From NCBI GenBank assembly GCA_029862935.1, contig JAOTWK010000158.1:1-7681 (forward strand): a stretch of 7,681 nucleotides of DNA, in the 5' to 3' direction. A program made the translations under genes and the position numbers. Under the pieces are notes generated by a model. It did not search any database, had not been told where the DNA came from, and saw nothing but the letters and a program-made list of their open reading frames with translations. This document shows positions 5,777 through 7,681 of this stretch, one piece after another. Source of the DNA: Gemmatimonadota bacterium. GTDB taxonomy: Bacteria; Gemmatimonadota; Gemmatimonadetes; Gemmatimonadales; GWC2-71-9. How positions within the stretch are numbered: position 1 is the stretch's first letter; the number at the start of each line of letters is the position of its first letter.

Positions 5777-7552
5777 GTGGAACTGACCCTTCTCGACTGG
5801 CTCGTCATCCTCGCCTACCTGGCACTCGCGTTTGCGATCGGGTTGGCATTCCGTGAGCGCGCGGGGCGTAGTCTCTCCGAGTACTTCCTCTCGGGCCGCT
5901 CCCTTCCCTGGTGGATCGCCGGCACCTCGATGGTGGCCACGACGTTCGCTGCGGACACGCCTCTCGCCGTGACGAGCCTCGTCGCCCGTCACGGGCTCGC
6001 TGGTAACTGGTTCTGGTGGGCCTTCGCGCTGGGCGGGATGATCACGGTCTTCGTGTACGCGAGACTCTGGCGCCGCGCAGAGGTCCTCACCGACGTGGAG
6101 TTGGTCGAGCTCCGCTACGGCGGGAAACCGGCGGCGTTCCTCCGCGGCTTTCGCGCCCTCTACATCGCGTTGCTCGTAAACGCCATCATCATCGGGTGGG
6201 TCACCGGCGCCATGGTGACGGTGCTCCAACAAACCGTGTTTGCGGGACAAGAGGCCGGCTCCGGTGCCAACGAATGGATCCTCATCGTGGTCCTGCTCGC
6301 CGTCGTGGGCGTGTACGCCACGCTGTCGGGGTTGTGGGGCGTCGCAGTCACAGACTTCGTGCAGTTCATCCTCGCGATGGTCGGCTCGATCGCTTTGGCA
6401 GTGATCGCCGTGAAGCACCTGGGCGGCATGGGAGCCATGCGCGCCGAAGTGGCGGCAGCTTTCCCGGAGGGCGAAGAGGTGTTCCGGTTCCTTCCCGACT
6501 TCACGGCCGCCGACCCGTGGATGCCACTCAGCATCTTCTTCATCATGCTGTTCGTCCAGTGGTGGGCCTCGTGGTACCCCGGCGCCGAGCCGGGGGGTGG
6601 CGGCTACGTGGTGCAGCGTATGGCGTCTGCCAAGGACGAGCGCCACTCCGTGCTTGCGACGCTGTGGTTCCAGATCGCCCATTATTGCGTGCGCCCGTGG
6701 CCCTGGTTGATCGTCGCTTTTGCCGCGCTGGCCATCTATCCGGAACTCCGCACCGCGGACGACCCAGGCATCGGCTACCCGAGCGTGATCCGTGACTTGG
6801 CGCCTCCGGGCCTCCGTGGTCTCATGCTCGTCGCGTTCTTCGCGGCCTTCATGTCAACGATCTCGACCCAGATGAACTGGGGTGCTTCGTATCTCGTCAG
6901 CGATTTCTACAAGCGCTTCGTTCGGCCGAACGCGGACGATCGACACCTGACCCGCGTCTCGCGCGCCGCGTCGGTCCTCGTCCTCGTGGTGGGAAGCGTG
7001 GCCGCGTGGTTCATGCGAGACACGTCCGTCGACGAGGCGTGGAAGTTCCTTGCCGCCTTGGGTGCGGGAACCGGCGCGGTGTTCATGCTGCGCTGGTTCT
7101 GGTGGCGCATCAATGCCTGGACCGAGATCGTCGCGATGGTCGCATCCCTCGTGGCATTCGGCGTGGTGAGCCGCTTCATCGAAGCCAACGAATACCGCTT
7201 GGCCGTGGTTGCGGCATTCACGATCGTGGCCTGGATCGTGGCGACGTACGTGACACGACCGGAGCGCAGGGAAACACTCGAGGCGTTCTACCGCAAAGTC
7301 CGCCCGGCGGCGTATGGCTGGCGACCGATCGCTGACTCGCAGCCCGAGACACAACCTGATCGCCATCTGGGACTTTCCCTGGTTGCAGCCCTGCTCGCGG
7401 CGGGAATCGTGTACCTCACGCTGCCCACCATTGGCTTGTTCCTGTTTGGAGAGATCGGGAAAGCCGCGACTACCCTGGCGGGCGCCGTCGTGTGCGCCTT
7501 GGGGGTGATTGCGGTGCTCAAGCGCATCGGCTGGGAAGGTGTGGTACGGTGA
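5777..7552 (+). CDS. Sodium:solute symporter family (SSS) transporter
   Basis: Inner-membrane Na+-coupled importer; substrate not identifiable from sequence. The 591 residues have many hydrophobic segments, the first at ~7-24 without a cleavable signal. SSS hallmarks seen: EYFLSGRSLPWWIAGTSMVA (35-54, second membrane segment region), GLWGVAVTDFVQFILAMVGS (185-204), and AAFMSTISTQMNWGASYLVSD (356-376), where S360/T361 and S363/T364 lie in the helix that carries the Na2-site serine/threonine in family members of known structure. A long region ~215-245 looks extramembrane, and the C-terminal half carries further helices up to ~580. GTG 5777 is the first start after the repeat-rich spacer and has only a weak GAG upstream. 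Its place after the methyl-transfer genes on the same strand suggests, but does not show, that it imports the methylated amine; sugars, amino acids and other solutes are also known substrates of the family. The stop is 4 bp from the stop of the opposing gene. Confidence 0.92.
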   Translation: MELTLLDWLVILAYLALAFAIGLAFRERAGRSLSEYFLSGRSLPWWIAGTSMVATTFAADTPLAVTSLVARHGLAGNWFWWAFALGGMITVFVYARLWRRAEVLTDVELVELRYGGKPAAFLRGFRALYIALLVNAIIIGWVTGAMVTVLQQTVFAGQEAGSGANEWILIVVLLAVVGVYATLSGLWGVAVTDFVQFILAMVGSIALAVIAVKHLGGMGAMRAEVAAAFPEGEEVFRFLPDFTAADPWMPLSIFFIMLFVQWWASWYPGAEPGGGGYVVQRMASAKDERHSVLATLWFQIAHYCVRPWPWLIVAFAALAIYPELRTADDPGIGYPSVIRDLAPPGLRGLMLVAFFAAFMSTISTQMNWGASYLVSDFYKRFVRPNADDRHLTRVSRAASVLVLVVGSVAAWFMRDTSVDEAWKFLAALGAGTGAVFMLRWFWWRINAWTEIVAMVASLVAFGVVSRFIEANEYRLAVVAAFTIVAWIVATYVTRPERRETLEAFYRKVRPAAYGWRPIADSQPETQPDRHLGLSLVAALLAAGIVYLTLPTIGLFLFGEIGKAATTLAGAVVCALGVIAVLKRIGWEGVVR

Positions 7553-7556
7553 TGTC

Positions 7557-7681
7557 TTAGTAGCGCCCTTCCTCGATCGCGACCCGACTCATGAGCTCGA
7601 GAAGCTCAGGCTTCACCCTGGGAGCGACTGAGCACGCCGAGCTCAGGATATAGCCGCCGCCAGGCTGTGCCACGCGCAGCC
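7557..7681 (-). CDS. C-terminus of a uroporphyrinogen-decarboxylase superfamily protein (continues past right edge)
   Basis: Only the last 40 codons plus TAA (7559-7557) are visible; the 5' part lies beyond the window. The reading frame gives a segment PGGGYILSSACSVAP (6-20) followed by RVKPELLELMSRVAIEEGRY, which is the characteristic end of URO-D superfamily proteins: a final strand GGYILS, a Pro turn, then a helix ending EYGRY-like. True HemE enzymes usually end with a GHG-type motif here, and this one has SSACSVAP instead. That favours the branch that contains corrinoid-protein methyltransferases (MtaA/MtbA type) and many uncharacterised relatives. Next to an MttB/corrinoid cluster, a methyl-transfer role is plausible. 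With 40 residues, the subfamily is an inference. It runs tail-to-tail with the symporter. Confidence 0.72.
   Translation of the reverse strand, partial: LRVAQPGGGYILSSACSVAPRVKPELLELMSRVAIEEGRY

Noticed and set aside
5075..6682. 535-codon open frame on the - strand
   Set aside because: It runs antisense through the homocysteine methyltransferase, the repeat spacer and the symporter, all with strong family matches. Its product is rich in His, Arg, Pro and Gly with no recognisable domain, as expected for a high-GC shadow frame.

Overview
This window comes from a GC-rich bacterial chromosome with tightly packed genes. The gene content, the frequent GTG starts and a purine-rich spacer made of short tandem repeats would suit Gemmatimonadota or a similar high-GC Gram-negative phylum such as Acidobacteriota or Myxococcota. 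Nothing in the sequence proves the phylum, so this assignment is inference.

Layout, left to right. Positions 1-725 (+) hold the 3' end of a multi-PAS sensor that ends in a CxxC...CxxC module. Positions 744-2225 (+) encode a pyrrolysine-free MttB-family (trimethylamine/betaine-type) methyltransferase. Positions 2222-2935 (+), overlapping its stop, encode a stand-alone protein related to the MetH activation (AdoMet-binding, cobalamin-reactivating) domain, with a C-terminal cysteine cluster. Positions 2921-3988 (-) encode a leucine-dehydrogenase-type enzyme whose 3' end overlaps the previous gene. A 113-bp divergent spacer follows. Positions 4102-4737 (+) encode a corrinoid (B12-binding) protein of the MttC/MtbC type. 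Positions 4739-5623 (+) encode a stand-alone MetH-type homocysteine S-methyltransferase domain. Positions 5624-5776 are a spacer containing a G-run cluster, a 22-bp tandem duplication and a run of degenerate 7-bp repeats. Positions 5777-7552 (+) encode a sodium:solute symporter. Positions 7557-7681 (-) are the last 40 codons of a uroporphyrinogen-decarboxylase (URO-D) superfamily protein that continues past the right edge.

The parts fit one idea. Three of the four MetH modules are present as separate proteins: the homocysteine domain, the cobalamin domain and the reactivation domain. The missing one, the methyl-folate domain, appears to be replaced locally by an MttB-family methyltransferase. 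The locus could therefore move a methyl group from a methylated amine (substrate unknown, possibly imported by the symporter) through a corrinoid protein to homocysteine, making methionine without methyl-folate. The flanking URO-D-type gene belongs to a superfamily that also supplies corrinoid-dependent methyltransferases. This is inference from family membership and gene order. The main alternative is an ordinary split methionine synthase whose folate domain is encoded elsewhere, with the MttB-like enzyme as a second methyl donor.
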